This document shows positions 62,781 to 64,000 of a DNA stretch of 64,000 nucleotides, one piece after another. Origin of the DNA: Dioscorea cayenensis subsp. rotundata (Eukaryota > Streptophyta > Magnoliopsida > Dioscoreales > Dioscoreaceae); the NCBI RefSeq assembly GCF_009730915.1, contig NC_052489.1, positions 1,364,001 to 1,428,000 on the forward strand, in the 5' to 3' direction. The notes beneath the pieces were generated by a model. The model did no database searches, was not told the DNA's origin, and worked only from the letters and a program-made list of their open reading frames with translations. Within the stretch, counting starts at the first letter, position 1, and the number at the start of each line of letters is the position of its first letter. The position numbers were made by a program, and so were the translations under genes.

Positions 62781-64000
62781 TCAACCCATTTTGGCCTTAG
62801 AAAAGTCCATCTCCGGATGCTGCAAAAAATAAACAAAGACATTGATAAAAAATCTGAAAGAAAAGGCATAACAGCTGAGGGAAGCTTATTCACCTGTGCC
62901 ATGAATTTCTTCATAATTTCTTGCTTCTGCATCTCATCACTGCTTGGGAGCCCCATGGATTTCTGTCTCTGGTCAAACTGGAAATGCACATCAATGAAAG
63001 GCATTAGTCAATAGAAACAGAAAATAGAACAGTAACATTTCCACAGGGAAAAAAAACACTGGACTTGCATGCATTGTGAACATAAAGGTCTAAAAATAGT
63101 TTAGCACAAGAGCACAAAATAGCATGACATTGATTGATGAGTAAGGATGGTATGAGATGATATGTGAGTGTACGTACATAGTAAAATCAATGATCTATAC
63201 TAAAACGGAAAAAGAGTTAGTATTAAATAGCATCAGGATTTTACCATCATTTTCTCCACCGTTTGCCTGGTTTCAGGATCCAAATCAGACAGCTTACTGT
63301 TCTCAGGTTCAACCTTTTGTGTATCAATCTCAGGGTCACCTTTTATCAATGATTTCCACCATTCCATCTGATTGTGTTTGGTCAAAAGTATTGAGAGGGA
63401 TTTTTCATCTTCTGCATGAGCACACAAAGGAAAATAAATGAGATGGAAAATTCCAATGGAACAACCAGCTATATCCTCAGAGAACACTTGTGCAGTCAGA
63501 TGAAGATACAAACCTATGCTCCAAAAGCAATCATCTGGTTTCACAGCTTGATAAAGTTCACCCTAAAAGAACAAAATACACATTTCACTTTGAATCTGAT
63601 TAAAACATACTACAACTTTAATGTTGATTTAAGTGGTAAATATCAACACAATGACAACAAAAGCAATAAGCCACTTACATCGATGATGGGGGGGTTTCCC
63701 TTCAAACCAACCTTCAGATGGTTCTTCTTAATCTCACACGTGACAAACCGTGACTTCGTCCCAGGAGGGATGGGGACACTAACACTAACCTCCTGAAGGA
63801 TTTGGGTCCAGGAATAGTTTTCTAAATCCAGACCATTTCCAGAGTTTGGTGCTGTAGATATAGAATAAAAACATTCAGATTTGCACATAAACTAGTTTTC
63901 TCAAGCTGCAAATTAACATGCAGAGTGTCAATTAAAATGAAATTTATATCTCATGCAAGGGTGATTTCTGTTCATCATCTATGTTTCTAGTATACCGCCT
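62781..64000 (-). CDS. BOB1: NudC/BOBBER-type cochaperone (partial, N-terminus off right edge)
   Basis: Five exons in minus order: 63851-63679, 63562-63514, 63411-63245, 62977-62894 and 62819-62781. They encode the CS (p23-like) domain and C-terminal tail of a NudC family protein. Visible: [104 protein letters not shown] and the end [18 protein letters not shown] proteins are non-canonical small heat-shock-like cochaperones working with Hsp90 in plant development and thermotolerance. The tail [14 protein letters not shown] and the five-exon layout match BOBBER1. The N-terminal exons are outside the window, so initiation cannot be checked. Confidence 0.93.

Overview
The window is nuclear plant DNA: long AT-rich intergenic stretches full of microsatellites, GT-AG introns, and housekeeping genes whose closest recognisable relatives are angiosperm proteins. 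Several genes (SF3B3 most clearly) have GC-rich 5' coding ends that become AT-richer downstream, which hints at a monocot; the species cannot be named from the sequence. The scaffold carries one run of exactly 1000 N (42777-43776).

Left third. TFIID subunit TAF4 (minus, C-terminus off the left edge, 1-6033) lies head to head with an Mpv17/PMP22-family membrane protein (plus, 7576-10735). An NPH3/BTB-type protein follows (plus, 12630-14887), tail to tail with a small plant-specific gene of unknown function (minus, 15226-15878) whose two halves do not join in one frame.

Middle. About 11 kb (16.3-27.1 kb) holds no gene that I can see, but many SSRs, a direct duplication, and three segments bounded by (TA)n tracts that look like micron-type MITEs. 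Next come a tiny 78-aa gene with a GC-AG intron and a G-box-rich promoter (27159-27470), and a UBP-type zinc-finger gene (minus, 28259-30309) with a seven-copy 118-bp minisatellite in its first intron.

Transposon. From 34.2 kb to the gap lies one degenerate Mutator-like element of over 8.5 kb. Its base composition is unlike its surroundings. It carries a decayed plant-mobile-domain-like gene (plus, perhaps with an Ulp1-like tail) converging on a decayed MURA transposase (minus). Blocks of a repeated GTTTAA motif are interspersed through it.

Right third. A PME31-type pectin methylesterase (minus, 43973-47528), a foldback repeat and a PIF/Harbinger-type MITE with intact TTA target duplications, a GT106/O-fucosyltransferase-family gene with a one-base frameshift (plus, 51434-54986), complete SF3B3/SAP130 (plus, 56090-61830), and a NudC/BOBBER-type cochaperone (minus, N-terminus off the right edge). 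The genes do not form a pathway. The only functional echo is that the two cell-wall genes (PME and the RG-I rhamnosyltransferase-like GT106) are neighbours. No clearly new biological system was found. The most unusual object is the composite Mutator-like element with its GTTTAA blocks.
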